Assembly: GCF_048771995.1 (NCBI RefSeq)
Contig: NC_133030.1
Span: forward strand, 35,863,501 to 35,927,500
DNA: 64,000 nt
Direction of reading: 5' to 3'
Source of the DNA: Taeniopygia guttata
Lineage: Eukaryota > Chordata > Aves > Passeriformes > Estrildidae
Shown: positions 44,701 through 58,453 of the stretch, piece after piece
Numbering within the stretch: position 1 is the stretch's first letter
How the letters are laid out: each line of letters opens with the position of its first letter
Notes under the pieces: generated by a model
Databases searched by the model: none
Told to the model about the DNA's origin: nothing
Seen by the model: the letters and a program-made list of their open reading frames with translations, nothing else
Position numbers and translations under genes: made by a program

Positions 44701-47700
44701 CAGATAAATACTGCTATGCAAAACCCAACAAACTGCTGGTGGGTATTCACTAAATCTACAGCACTCTTCACTCTGGTGCTACTGGCTGGAATTTCTCAGT
44801 ATGAAAAAGAAAAAAAAATTGTTATGATTTTCTTTTCCTTTATTTTGACTATTTAGACGAAAAGGTTTTATGTATAGGAAATTTTTCAGTGTGTCTGTCT
44901 GTAGCCTCCAGAGAAATGGAATCCCTATCAAAGTTTAAATGTCCTAAAGCTAACAAATCCAGATCATGGACTAACATTTTGTTACTTTTTTGTTATAGTT
45001 TAGTGGTGATATTTGGGCAAAGGCTGGATTTGATGATCTTGGGGATCATTTCCAGCCTTTATGCATCTATGACGCTATGGCATATCATTCACACAGACAA
45101 AATGTACATGACAGTACATGAATGTTATGAAATGTTCTATTGGAAAATACAATATGTAACTAGTGATGAACAATTATGTAATTCATATTGGAAAAAAATA
45201 CTTTCTGCAGATATTTGTTCTCTAGGACTCTGAGCTTTAGAGCTCTGTCTAAATCCTGAAGGACAGAGTTTATATAATCAGTCACACTGTACACTTCCTC
45301 TAAGAAACACACAAAAATCATCATTATTTTCTTTGCAATAACTGCAGAAAAGGCATTAAGATAATATAGTGTTTAACAGAGCTATATTTACTTCATCTAA
45401 CAAAGCAGCTTTAATGGTTGGTGGTAGAAGAGATAAAGGCTTTGCCATTGTTTTATGAGTTTGGGTTTATGGAGTCTAGGCACCCAAATCCAGTTTGTAC
45501 CTTGGAAGATATTGTTTCTTGACTTCTCTTTTCGAAGCTCTCAGGGTGAACATGAAGTGGACAGCTGCTCTCAGGTCACACCAGCAGGTGTAGTTCTGTC
45601 CCTGCTTGGCTGGAGGAGGTGTGGTGTGAAAGCAACAATTGTCTCTAAATTGTGTAAAGAGTATTCTGCTACAGCTTAAGAAATTAAGGCAAAAAGTTGA
45701 AAGAATGTGTCCATAGTTGTGACCAATTTTTTTAGCTTTAACAATGATGTGTGCTTTATTTCTTAATGAGATTTTAGCCTTACAGAAGAAACCTAAGCCT
45801 AGAGTTCCCTGCCATGCAGCTATTGAGACTGGCTATTTGAGTAGCTCTTAAATTTTTGAATGCATCTGGTTACAGCAGATGGCACTGAAGAGTATATAAT
45901 GAAATTCCTGGGCTATCAACAAGACCTGTGTGCCACAAGTCATTCCTGCTTTTTAGTTCATGACACGAACTCTTCACGTTCATTTGCTATTCTCTTCCAA
46001 ATTCCCTGGTCTTTCTAAAACCACAGTTTGCCTGATGAAAGCAATGGAGGGAAGTAGGCTAGGGAAAGAGGGTGCTATATCAAACTTCAGCCATTTCTAT
46101 AATGATTTAAAATTTACCTTTTGAAAAATCTCTTGAGGAATCTAATGTATTTTGCTTCAGTGAGTATTTCTTTGGAGGACTAGAACTTCAGATATACCTT
46201 AAAAGTGGAACAAAAAGGCTGCCCTCTATTCTTAGGTCCATAAAGAAAAAAGGACCAAAATCTCAGCTCAGCTAATCTAAACACTGCCCTTGTTTTGAAG
46301 CTGATCATACTAGTAGGGTTGTCTAAAGTAGGTGAGGATATGGCTATTTTCCAAAACAGTTTTTTTCCTTCCTATGTTGCAAATCTCCAGTGCATGCTTC
46401 CAATCAACCACTGAATGCAGTAGCTAGAAAGAATCAAAAGGATATTCCCTTTGTCTTTGTGAAAGGGCACTTTGTATGGATATTTCATACTGTGTGATTC
46501 AATCTAGATGCTAGTGAAACCTGATGCATACCTCTGAATTTACTTTCTGACTTCTGAGAAAATTATTTTCATAATAAATATCATACAAAAGAAACACTTT
46601 TGTATTCTCTTAAGTAAGAAGGCAATAATACCCAGCCACAGAGAACCACTTAGAATTTGAGTTATATACTTCTTTAACTTTGCCTTTTCTGTATGTATTT
46701 TGATTTGTTTTTCTTATCTACACATTCACATGATTAAAAATAAAAACATTTTAACAAGTTAATTACAGACATTGTAGCAGCATGCTTGATTTGTTTCAGA
46801 GGCAGCTGTGATAGGTCTCTGCAGGACAATCATCATGCCTTGTGAAGCAAGTATGTTAGGACTTCCTAGTTCTGGAAAGACTGTTTTCCCCTGCTGGTGG
46901 GAAAAGAACAATTAGATATCTTTAATTTAATTTTTTTTTATATATACACTTGATATATTTCTCTGACCAACCCTCCCAATGGAAAGAAAGCATAGCATCT
47001 TATTTATGATGTCAAAATCATTGTCTTTACATCAAACTTCCTCCCGCCCACACCCCAGTCTTAAAAACTGAAGAAAATCACACTATTGAGAAGGGCTGAT
47101 CATAAAAAGAATGTCTTTTCAAAAGGGAAAACTCAGACCCTGGTCCCTGTTTGAGAAGGTTTCTACAGTCATGGTCCAGGTAGGAGGCTTGCCACCCAAT
47201 TTAATTTACCTTGTTGGCCTCATGGGCTTTTAGAGTGAAACAAGCGGTGTGAAGTTGCATTTTCCATTCAGCAGAAGCTGTGCCTACACTATGTGTATGA
47301 GTCATCCACCTGTCTAGTTGGTGTTCTTTGGATTAATTGATCTATCTTTGAGCTCATGTTTTCTCTCATGCCTTGTTTGTTTTTGTGGCAGTCATATTTG
47401 GATTTCACATATTTATTTTTGCTGTGCATTGTGCCTTCAAGGCCAAGGTACAGTTTGCACTGACATTTCAGGTAGCATGGCTTTGGACTTTGATAACTAG
47501 TTGGTGTAATTACTAAATACGCTTTACAAATATTTATTAAAGCCCTGTGGGACTGGCTGACATTTTGTTCTCTCCCCCATTGCACTAGCATTCCTGTGAG
47601 CCTTTTCCCTTTGTAATTCAGTTTCTATCCCAAGGCTGATTCCTCATGCCAAGGAAATAGTTAAAATGATTAAATATATCAAAAAACACTAACGAAACAA

Positions 47701-48967
47701 AGCAGATCAATAATTTATCCATGCTTTTTTTGACATATTACTGATTGAAATGCATTTTAAACAGATGAAGTCTTTAAGTGCTTATCAGAAAATACTTGAA
47801 TACTTACCTGATTTTTTTCCGCTAAAACTGTAGGATGGATATACTTACACAGTGAAACCAGGGCTGGAAATAAAATGATTTCTGTTTTTTAAGATCAAGA
47901 GATAGTCTGTTTTGAGAGAACACTGGGTAGCTATGTCTCACCAAGGCATCTTGAAACTGCCATCTGAAAGTTGTGTGTAATTTTCATCTATTTTAAGCAT
48001 TGAAAAATCTTAATTAAATTGAAAGCTTGGGAGACCTAGTCCTTCTGGATTTTTGATTCACTGTAAACCCTCTTTTCCTTTTTAGGCAAAGGGAAGTCTC
48101 TGGGATGCATCAAGTCCTTCACAGATTCATTCTTAGAAGTTTCCACCAGGAAGAATGTGTTCCATCCTGCCTCTATGCAGTAAATCAGGATGGGGAAAGG
48201 GAGAGTTACTGTCCCATGTTAGTAGGTATGACCTCCTTATGGACTTGAATACAGTCTGAGTGACTCTGTCATGAGGAATTTGTATATGAAATGAAGATAG
48301 TATGTTGAGGTTTATTGAAGAAAATATATTACCTTTATTGTGTGTTGGCAGGTACAAACACATACAGGTGTAAAAATCAATAGTTGGTAAAAATGTTTAT
48401 GATATAAAATATTTATCCATTTGCATGTAAATATAAATGTATGACATTCACACTCTGTTGCATCCTTTGAAGTTCAGCTGAGAAATATTTTAAAGACTCC
48501 GTGGTTCAGGCGCTGGTTTAGGTGCCTAGCCACACAAGAGATGTGTAATGTGGCCCTTCAGCTTCCCTTCATCCTCAACAAGCTGTGGAGCTGGGCAAGC
48601 ACAAGTGGGAAACCTATCCAGGGGTGATCAAAGAGATGCTTGGTGCTGCTGGTAGGGTGAAACAGCCTGCCCATCCCAGGCCCCAGCTCCTGGGAATGTT
48701 ATAAAGACGTGGACAGAGCAATGGAAGATACATCTCTCCATGTTCTTTCCTACTTGTAGAACAGACACAGCTTTAGAATAGTGAAATCATGAAGCAAGGT
48801 ACAAATGTTCTTTTTCTTTTTTTTTTTCCCTATAAATCAGTGATAGCTTGGTTAAGTTTATCAGAGGAAAACAATCCTCACGATCTTGCATGAAAAGTGT
48901 GAAAGAGGTTGCAAACACTGCAGAGCAGAATTTCTAAATCTAAAATGCCAAGTAAATACTTTGTCAC
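38769..48967. other. ACTC1-GJD2 intergenic, first part
   Basis: This is AT-rich DNA, about 10 kb, with no gene recognised. It holds a perfect 10-bp inverted repeat at 43027-43047, a GC-rich CpG-containing patch at about 43150-43390, and an A/C-rich tract near 43575-43606. A moderately GC-rich patch at about 48490-48720 is unassigned. Confidence 0.6.
43027..43047. repeat. Perfect inverted repeat, 10-bp arms
   Basis: ATTATCATTG, one T, then CAATGATAAT are exact reverse complements. A direct partial copy of the left arm (ATTATCATTGAG) lies just upstream at about 43015-43026. It could be a small hairpin or a paired homeodomain-type site; I cannot tell which. Confidence 0.8.
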
Positions 48968-49355
48968 TGTTGAGGCAGGACGGGAATGAGGACTCGACTC
49001 AGAAGGCTGTGAGAGTAAAACTCCAATTTATTCAAAATACACTGCTCTTTTATACAGAGCTTCGTGAAGACCAACTGCATCGGTTCTGAAGTGAAAACAA
49101 CCTACTCCATTGGTGCAAAGTGCTTGACACACAGTGATAGAACTTAACTATAAACAATGTGAAAAACAAGAGAGATAAAGAATTATTTACATTCTTCTCC
49201 AGCTCTTTCCCAGGCTTCTGCCTGGCTAGAAACTCTCGTTTCTCTCTTTGACTGAATCTGAGTCCCACAATACTTGATTCAAATGAGGACAGATTTGATA
49301 GGATGCACATAAATCTACAGCCCCCGAGCAGCTCTAACCTATGCAAGAAATGATG
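48968..49355 (-). mobile_element. Retroviral LTR fossil (partial or solo), minus strand
   Basis: On the minus strand a TATAAAAG box is followed within about 30 bases by AATAAA and then a GC-richer stretch ending in CA at 48968. This is the layout of an LTR promoter and poly(A) region. The sequence also resembles an LTR I associate with songbird genomes, though I cannot name the subfamily. The other boundary, near 49355, is approximate, and I see no clear target-site duplication. It is an old, non-functional copy. Confidence 0.6.
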
Positions 49356-50229
49356 TAGGTTTCACTGTCATCTAGAAAAATAAACTGTAACTTCCAGTCT
49401 ATAGCAATGTTACACAGAATGCTGATTTGTCCTTTTCTTAAAAACTCAGAAATAAATCACACATATTTGCAGCTGTCCTACAATGTTTCATGAATGATTG
49501 AATTTATCTTTTTCTCTTGTTGTGTCACAGATTCCTTCATTATAGTTGAAAGTACACCATTTTCTAATAGATTCTGAAAAATATTATTACGAGTTGAATT
49601 TTTCAGAACATGAAATATTTTGCAAAATCTATAGATAAGCATTCAATTTCCTATGGGATAAGATAAATTTATATCCTGAATTTGATTTTGCTCTATTTTG
49701 AAAAGGAAACATTACAAAAAATTAATTAAATACTCATCCTGGAAATATTTTCCTTTCGGAAATATTAACAAATGGTGTTATGAAAACAAAGCATACTGCA
49801 CAGCACTGAGCAGATGCCGTTTGTTAGTAACAGTTGTGGAACTCACAAAAATGCCAGTTTTAATCACCACCTGTGAAATTTCACTTGTGCATGACTGAGA
49901 TGGGTCTGAGAAAGCATTCTGGCTCTATAGATTGGTAATTTCCAGTAAAAGTGCGTGGCTCTATATACTAGATTAAAGATTCTAGACTAAAAAACTAATA
50001 CTACTGAATATTTATAAACTTACATTATTTTTAAAATAATAAAAAAAGAAAAATTAAGTACATAAGATTCTTTTCTCAAATCTATGACTATATATTCTTG
50101 GTCCATATGTACTAACGTCACGGAAAGCAAAAATTCAATATCTTTTACCTAGTATCTTACCTGGGACAAAGTCTAAAACCTTGTGGAATTTAAATATACC
50201 TTCCTCACAGAACCAATTTAACTCACTTC
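49356..50229. other. AT-rich sequence between LTR and ERV pol fossil
   Basis: No gene or repeat family is recognised. It may be unrelated DNA or decayed 3' sequence of the same provirus. Confidence 0.4.
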
Positions 50230-51455
50230 AGTAATCTCTTAGAAGATTCCTAGAGAATTCCTATGGATGGGTTTGCCTCTGCTCAATCCAGACACTTTTC
50301 CCTAACACATTTCTCATATGCACTATGGAGGACTTTATCCCCATCTGTGGTAAGCAGGTTCTGACTGAGCAGGGCCTGCTTGAGAGGTGGAGCCTGTAGT
50401 ATTAACTATTCAGGTGTTTACTAATTTTCACTAAAATATAAATCTCAATGTTTGAAAGTTCCACTGCCCACTATTTTCAGTGTGGTTTTTAACACTCCAC
50501 TGTATCACTCAATTCTCCCAGAGGCCGGCGCATGATAGAGAGTATGACACCCCTGGTCAATACCCTACTCTCTGGCCCAGGTGTCTATGAGGTTATTTTG
50601 AAAATGAGTCCCATTGTCCAGCTTAATTCTTTCTGGAGTTCCATGTCTACACAGGACTTGCTTTTCAGGGCCTAGGATGGTGTTCTGAGTGGCATGAGAC
50701 ACAGGGTAGGTCTCCAACCATCCTGTTGTTTGCTTCTACTGTAGTCAGCGCCTAGCATTTGCCTTGGCTGGTTTGGGGAAGGGTGATGTAATCATTCTGC
50801 CAGGCCTTCCCATACCATTATCCCCCACACCACAGGGCTTTACTCACTTGGCCTGATTGATTGCAGTGCATATTTCACAGTTATGAATAATCTGTGAGAT
50901 ACTGTCCATGTTTAAGTCCACCCCTCAGTCACAAGCCCCATCTGAATGTTGCATCTCTTCCCTAATGACCCAAGGTGTCATGGGCCCACCAAGCCAGAAA
51001 TATTCACCCTAGTGTTGTCAGTCCAGATCCACCTGAGACACTTTAATCTTGGCAGCCCAATTCACTTGTCTATTGTGGTGCTTTCGGTAGCCCAGCTCCA
51101 GGGCACATGTGCATCTCTTGATGTACTTCTACAGCCAACTTCTCTGCCTGGGCACTGATGTCTTGCCACAATTCAGTGGCCCAGAAGGTTTCCCTCTGCA
51201 AGGCCAACTGGTCTTTTTCCATCCATCCATCCATCCATCCATCCATCCATCCATCCATCCATCCATCCATCCATCCATCCATCCCCCCAGAATATTTGCT
51301 ACCATTTATGTCACAGTGTAGAGGTGGAGCACTGGCCATTTCTCTTGTTCAGTGATGTCCAAATCCAGCTCTATGGCTTTCAGCTCTGCAACTTGACTTG
51401 ATCCACTTTGCCGCTCAATAGTTTCTGTCTCACCACATAGGACTCTCCAGCTAGG
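50230..51455 (-). mobile_element. ERVL-like endogenous retrovirus fossil: pol RNase H to integrase region, minus strand
   Basis: Reading the minus strand from high to low coordinates, the order fits the end of an RNase H-like region, then the integrase zinc-finger and core regions, then the integrase C-terminal part. I recognise it as the abundant avian ERVL-type pol. It is clearly broken, with many interruptions, and is not intact in any frame. No gag or env part was seen. A CCAT microsatellite has expanded inside it at 51219-51284. Its decay suggests an old insertion, but I did not measure divergence. Confidence 0.75.
51219..51284. repeat. (CCAT)n tetranucleotide microsatellite
   Basis: This is 66 bases of uninterrupted CCAT units (about 16.5 copies) inside the ERV pol fossil. 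It produces spurious repetitive open frames on both strands. Confidence 0.97.
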
Positions 51456-54400
51456 AGACACATGCATAAATACATACATCTGTGCACCCATGAATACATA
51501 TTTATGCCTTATATATCTGGAGTAGAATTAATATCAAATATATTTCATAAATTTTTGTTACAACTGTAGAATCTTTGAATGACAGAAGGATTAAAACCCC
51601 TCTGCATTCCTTACTGATCTCCGGCTTTTTCACTCCCGTTCACTGACATAGTTTACTTTCAAGTCAATCACTTGAATGCCCTAGTTATTTCAAGGGATTG
51701 TTTCAGCCTGGCTTCTGAAGGGAAGCTTTAATGTAATGTGAATTCCCTTCTGTGTCTGGTGAAATGGGGAGGGAGAGGACAACAGTGAGGGGCACCAGGA
51801 ATACTGAAGACATATGGTGGTGTAACAATCAAAACAAAGGAAAAGAACTCAGTAAATCGCGTCATCAGACTGAAAGCAGCTGGGAGGGCAGAGATTCAGC
51901 ATTTGGTTGAAGACAAATGTAGACAGGGCAGAGATAAGCAGTAGGTCTGAAAAAAGTGCTTGATGTAATACATTCCTGCTGAAATACTGAAGCATGATTT
52001 CTCATACTTTTTTTTTTGGGGGGGGGGTTTTTTTGTTTTTTATTTTTTTTGGTATGGAATAGGAAAAGCCTCAAGATGCTGCCAGGACTTCCAGTAGAGA
52101 GGACTCTTTTCTTGTTACTGGATCTTATTTTTATGTTTTTCTGGATATTCTGAAGCATTCAATAGCGTTCTCATAGTTCATATTCTGCCATAGGAAATTT
52201 TAGAATATTCTCGTACAAATAACTTAAAGATTTTTAAATTCTGTCTCTTCTGAAGCCAGTGGGAATTGCTATTAGTACAATGAAAATTTACTACCACAGG
52301 ATGGAGATATTATGATATAATATAATTTCTTAAAGGTTAAAAGGTTACAGTTAAATTTAATTATGTTTTTTATGAAAATTTGTAACTCTTTTTGATGGAA
52401 AAGATAAAGATAAGGTTTGGCAAACTGAGTCTATCAATATTCTGCATTGGCTCTGAAATACTGGTAGTATAACTGGATGGTATTTTACCACAATGCCCTA
52501 ATCAGTTATGCTGGACAACAATTATTTTGTAATGCGTATCTTTGAAAGAATAGACTCTAGGAATAAACCCCTTTGTTCAACAGTGAAAAATTTTCACTCC
52601 CATATTGAATTAATTATTATTTTAGCATGTAGATATTTTTTACATCCTTAAAATGTGTATTAAATCTGTTTCTAGAGGAATCCTTCATAATCTTTTCTGT
52701 CTAGGGTATTTTTGAATGGCTACTTCATTAGGGTGCATGTAAACTTTAAAACAAAACTGAAATGAAAACCCACATAAGATTGGCTTACAAATTTACACTA
52801 AGGTCATCATAATCCATGAAATTGCATTAATGGATGTTTGGATGCTTTAGCACAATGTGAGTGCTTTTTCCAGATTGGTGAGAGTCAGAAAGGAAAAACA
52901 GACTGGCAGCAGATTATGTGGTCAGTAGAATATTTTACTCCTTTTGTATTTCTTTGCAGAGCCTTTCAAGTAATAAGTATTTGTTTCAAAGATATTTTCC
53001 TTCCCTTGGCTGCATCCTACCTGCAAATAAATCTGAGTTTGCAAGAAGTGCAAATGCGGCTGCATTAGGAGCTGTAAATATGCCAGAAGTAAATGCAAGT
53101 GTAATTCACTATATAGGTCCAAGTTATTTCCTAGGAAATTGATCTGAGCTGTTAATTTGTGCACAGAAAGGTCCCTGCAGACAGCTTACAAGAGCCCCAT
53201 ATAACTTGGGTGTTTTTTTCTGTCAGGAAATAAAATATTCTGTAACTAGAAAGCATGATACTTAATTTTTTTTTTTTTTTTGTTAAAGCAGTTATATTTT
53301 GATATTTTAAATCCCCTTAGTTCAGAAGAGTGTGGAATATTTACTTAGTACCTGACCCCATTATGAACATTTCTTATGGTAGTCCCCTTCCACCCTTGTA
53401 AGAATAGTTATGGAGCTTCAACATGACTTAATAAGCCTCACTTTCAAAGATCATGACTATTCATAGATTTATTCCTTCTTCACTGATTACATTCTTTGCT
53501 TTCCTGAATATCTTTCCATTTATAGCAATCTTCATTTGTAGATATGGACCTCTGATGCATAGTAGAGTCTTAATTTGATTATTAGGTTAACAGAGTGTTT
53601 TGTCTGTTCATGCATTGCAGGAAACCCTGAATTCTGTGCATTGACAGTGCTACTGTCAAGCATGAAGCATTTAAATGCAGGCTCTATTCCATTCTCACAA
53701 CAAGGACCACAACAGCCCATCCTGCGCTTGGCAGCTTTGACACAAACACTGCTGACTGGGTGGGAAGAGTGTGCTACCCATTTCTTGGCAGCAAGATGAG
53801 TATTCTTGCAACATTGCTTTCTCTTGTGAAGGACTGAAGTCATTAGCACATCCAAATTCTTTACCTTTACCAAATTCTTTCTTTCTCTGCTGTGATATAC
53901 TAGAGTTATCTTCGGAGAGAGACTTCTTATTAAGATCTACATTCAGCATCTAACTGCAGCTAGAATTGAACTCATACAGTGGGGAGGGAGCGTACACACA
54001 AATGCTCATTTTAATGAGAGAGAAAGTGTAGGTAGAAGCAGATGACCTAGATGATTTTATGAATAAAAGATTTAATCTGATGCAATCATTTCATTAATAC
54101 ACACATGGCACCAAATGAAAACAGAGCATAGCAGATGGCTATGAGAGGTCTTAAAAAGACATTTTCAGTTTAGTAGCTAATGACTTGGATTTCATGGACA
54201 ACACCAAATACTATCAAAAATGAAACATTCATTGTACCAGTCTTCCAAATAATGTTCTAAAGCTTTACGAAAGTAATGCTGAAAAATATCTTTTATGACA
54301 CTAGTTAGAAAATGCAGTCATATTATATATTATGCAGCTATAGGGCAACGTAATTTTTTCACAAAAACTGCTGAAAGAAAACTCCATTATTTTCTTTATT

Positions 54401-57400
54401 AATAGCCTATATTTGTTTAATTTAATTCAATTTAAATTTATTTCATTTGTTTGCTTCAAATTTGCTACAAATGGTGGAAATAGTGGTTTCCTGTGTAACA
54501 ATTAAATAAGGTAATTTGCCATGCAATTTTAGAATACAAATATGACATATATTCCTATGCTATGATGATGGATCCACTGCAAACAACTGCAAAAAATTGC
54601 ATTGGGGAGATTGTTGGTATAGTACTAATAACTGATTTGATTTATTTTAAGATAAAATATTTGGAGTACATTTAGAGCAAATGTACAACTTTAAAAGGAG
54701 GCAGTGGGTGTGGAAGGCTCATGTAAGATCTGTATTGTGTTTTTACACTAGTAAGCCTCAGAAGAGAAAACACTGAAGCAGGGGAATAATGCCATTTAGC
54801 ACACTGTATTACAGCACTGGCCATGTGGCTACCTCACCCTGATCCCGTCATGTCACCCATGCCCAGGTTGCAGGGGGTTTGGCAGACAAGCCAAATGTGT
54901 CAGTTCTGCTCTCAGTCTGTTCTGCTCCATCCTTGAGGAGTGTGCATCCTGCAAGACTTGATTGCTTTCCAGACCCTTTACAAAACCAGATCAGGGCAAA
55001 AGGGCTGGATTTCTTAGAGAGAATCTGACCTACAGCTTCTTACAGACAGATTAACCTCAGTTTGGCTTCAAACTGAGGACACATACAGTCTCATTCTTCA
55101 GACCTAATCCAAGATCGACTTAGTCTATATTACTTCATCAGAAATTAATATCACGGCGCTGGCATCTTTGAACTCATGAAGACTGAATTTTCTTTTTGCA
55201 AAGCTTGTTTGAGATCCTGTTAGGAATGACAGATTTACACTGAATTTGGATGGAACAGGAATACTTATTATCTTTGAATGCAAAGCAAGAGGAACAAAGA
55301 TACACTTTACCACCCAAAAGCCTCTGTGTGGAAAAGCAAGCTGCTTTTTTTCCTTTCTATGAAACTGATAAAAATATTGAACAAGACAAGCTTAGCCCTG
55401 TTGCAAACTGTTATTGCTGCTTCCTTAGGAAACAGTTCTTCATAAGCCAGGAGATATAATGTTTTGATAATCCTGAATGCTTTTGAATGAAATGTAGGCA
55501 TGGGTTTCCAATCTGAATATGTACACTTTGCAATGTGCATCCACACAGCATCTCTGGCAGCCTGCTGCTCTGCAACTCCTGGCTTTGACATTGGCTGAAG
55601 CATTCAGGGGAATGGTGTAAAAACTAAGATGAACCTTTAGAAGCTGAAAATCTTCTTATGTCCACAACTTACAGTCATGACTATACATAGACTGAGTACT
55701 TTTTGATTTAGACAATTTGTCAGGTAAGTCCAGAGATTGCTGTTACTCACATAAAGTATAATGGAAATGTAGTTAATTGCATTCTTCATACACTTTTTAC
55801 TGTTGTGTAAAACATTCAGAGAACATCACGTTGATTCTTCTTACCTCTATTTTGACAGCAAGTCAGGCCTCAAATAAAGGACAGAAATTCATAGCCTCAG
55901 AAATCACACATATAAATTTGAGATATAGAAGATTCCTTTGAATTTTTTAGCCATGTAAAATGAATCTTGGTCTTGTGAAAGAGACTCACTGAATTTTTTT
56001 TCCAAACTCACCAAGGTCTGAAGTCCTGTAAATTTTCTCAAGAGGAAGGTCAAGTATCCTGCATGTGAATGTGGTTGCAGAGTGGCATATGAGGTTACTG
56101 CTGAAAAAGGAGATGTCAGGTATTCCAGAATGAGATACAACTCCTGTAAAAGAAAGTCTGAAAGAATTTAACTTTAAACCATAAATAAATCAAAAGCAAT
56201 TTAATAATAATGTTTATATGTTTGCAGCATTCCTTTATATTTCCCCTCCTTGTCTTCATAACCGGGCTATCAGGAACACAGCAAACACTGACTAACTGTT
56301 TATTAAGAGACCAGTGCTTGATATGATCAGAATGTAATTCCTTTTCATTTAAGGGTCCTAAAAGCTCAGATAAATGGGTTTTCTATAGCAGTGCCAGGGA
56401 ACAGCTTTCCTTTGTAGAAATTATATTTGTCTATGAACCAAAATCTTCTCTCCAGTTAGTTCAATCCTGGGTATTCCCTCTGTTTGTTGTGCTAAATAGG
56501 ATTATCATCATTAGCTTCTTAGCATATTCTCTGCCCTCTCTTCTTCTACACATGCATTACTGCTTCCCTTGCTGCTTTGATATCTCTCTTTTTCAGATCT
56601 ATCTGCAAACAAACAGTTTTGGTCTGTATGAGACACTCAGTTGTCAGGGTAGCTGGATAGACACCACAATCCTCTTAAAACAACCAAACCAAACTCCAGC
56701 TACTTTTTTATAGCTTTGGTACTGTTGCAGCAGCAATTTCTAGAAACAATATACAAAAAAAACAATATACAAAGACTCTTGACTGGGAGAGAATAAAAAT
56801 ATCTCAATTTCTGTGCAGAATTTCTGTGTATTCACTGATCCTCTCTGGTTTGATACTTTCCTAATTCAATCAGTCAACTGACCCAGTATCATGTGAAGCA
56901 GAGACCATCTGCATAGTCCAAATGAAAAGACAACAAACCTTGGGGAGTCTAAAGCATACAGATGTCTTCTTGCACATGGTCCCATTTATTCAGAAAACAC
57001 TTAACATCTTTAGTATAACATGGAATTGGTCCATGTGCTGGGAAAAAAAAAGAAAAAAAAAAAAAAGGACTACACTATTTATGACCTATGCAGTTCTGCT
57101 TTAGAAAGAATTTGATTTTACTGAGTTCAATAGTAGGAATATTATGATAAGACTGATAAGCGTTTTTCTTGTGTTGTTCTTTAATGAGATTAGTTGAGCA
57201 GGTGTGAAGGTTTACTTGATTATTTTGTAAATATACAGAATACGAGAATATATTTTACACTGCTTCATTGTAGTGAATTCCAGCTGGTACCAATGTTTTA
57301 TGTGGAAATATTTGGTGATGTCTTAGGTACAGTCTGTAAGGGTATTTGTAAAATAAAAAAAGCTATTTTAAACACAGTTGGTTTTGTGAATAAAATATGT

Positions 57401-57690
57401 GGACTAATTATAATGCAGGGATTCATTCAATATACTTTTTTTCTTGTACTTTTTAGAGATGCTTTGTTTGAAGATTTGGTGTCTTTTCTAGCATAAATAC
57501 AATCTTAGTCTCAGAATTTTCTGAAATGAGTATAAATGAGCTTCATTTCCCTGCAGTGATTCCTATAACTGTAATCAGGGGAGAATAAAGACACAATTTG
57601 AAGTCCCCTGAAATATCTTCCAGGGCTTAGCAGTTCTAACAAGTAAGGTCACTGCTGTATTACACCACTGTTTTGATCTCTAGGAGTGAG
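51456..57690. other. Intergenic upstream of GJD2
   Basis: This is AT-rich DNA with several homopolymer runs: T/G at about 52008-52050, T near 53267-53281, and A near 57047-57066. No gene is recognised and no clear mobile element is seen. Confidence 0.55.
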
Positions 57691-58020
57691 GCAAAGCCCA
57701 GCAACCCCTGGGGACCCCCGACCAGGGCCCGCGGCAGGAGGGGCCGCCGGGGCTGCGCTCGGTGCTGGCGGGGCTGCGCTCCCGGGCGGAGCGCGGGGTG
57801 CGCCGGCGGGCGGGGGCCGGGGGTGCCCGGCCGGGGCGCTCCGGCAAGGAGGCACTCGGTTGCACAATGAGCCTCGTGCCTGCCGGGGCAGCCCTTCCTC
57901 CGCCCTCCCTCCTCCTCCTCCGTTTATTTATTTCATTTATTTTTATTGTATTTATTTGTTTGTATTCGCCGGAATAATAAAAATGAGAAAATCCGAGCGC
58001 TGCTTTTGGCTGCTCTCCAC

Positions 58021-58090
58021 CAACCTGTCAGTGACGCAAGCGGAGACTACTTAAAGGCAGATTAGAGGCAGCAAGACATTAAACCCAACC
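58021..58090 (+). promoter_or_regulatory. GJD2: Probable GJD2 core promoter region
   Basis: TGACGCAA at 58032-58039 is a CRE/C-EBP-type word, followed by ACTTAAAGGCAG at about 58049-58060, a weak TATA-like element. The block is of balanced composition between GC-rich flanks, a few hundred bases upstream of the start codon. The transcription start itself is not visible from sequence. Confidence 0.4.
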
Positions 58091-58180
58091 TTCCTCCCTC
58101 ACGCCGCCGGTCCGCCCGCCGCGCCGCGCCGCGCCACGAGCCAAGCGGGCCGGGCCGGTGGCGGCTGCCGAGCGGCCCCG

Positions 58181-58245
58181 AGCCGAGCCGAGCCGAGCCG
58201 AGCCGAGCCGAGCCGAGCCGAGCCGAGCCGAGCCGAGCCGAGCCG
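58181..58245. repeat. GJD2: (AGCCG)13 pentanucleotide repeat
   Basis: Thirteen uninterrupted AGCCG units (65 bases) lie about 210 bases before the GJD2 start codon. They are probably in the 5' UTR or immediate promoter. Confidence 0.97.
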
Positions 58246-58343
58246 GGAGCCCTCGGCAGGGCTGCCGTCTCCAGCCGCCCTCCCGTTACCGGACTGCGGG
58301 CGGTAGAGGCGGGCTGCTCTTCGGTTTGTTTTCCCTCCCCCTG

Positions 58344-58380
<37 letters not shown>
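58344..58380. repeat. GJD2: Poly(A) run, 37 bases, before GJD2 start
   Basis: Thirty-seven consecutive A residues end 73 bases upstream of the start codon, in the predicted 5' UTR. The run length in an assembly is prone to error. Confidence 0.95.
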
Positions 58381-58382
<2 letters not shown>

Positions 58383-58453
58383 AGGGGTGAAAAAAGGCAG
58401 AAGTGAAGAGATCCCCTACGCTTGCCAAAGTCTTTGTCTCCGGATGAACAGCG

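Noticed and set aside
51070-51339. Repetitive minus-strand frame with MDGW repeats
   Set aside because: Produced by the CCAT microsatellite within an old retroviral fossil.
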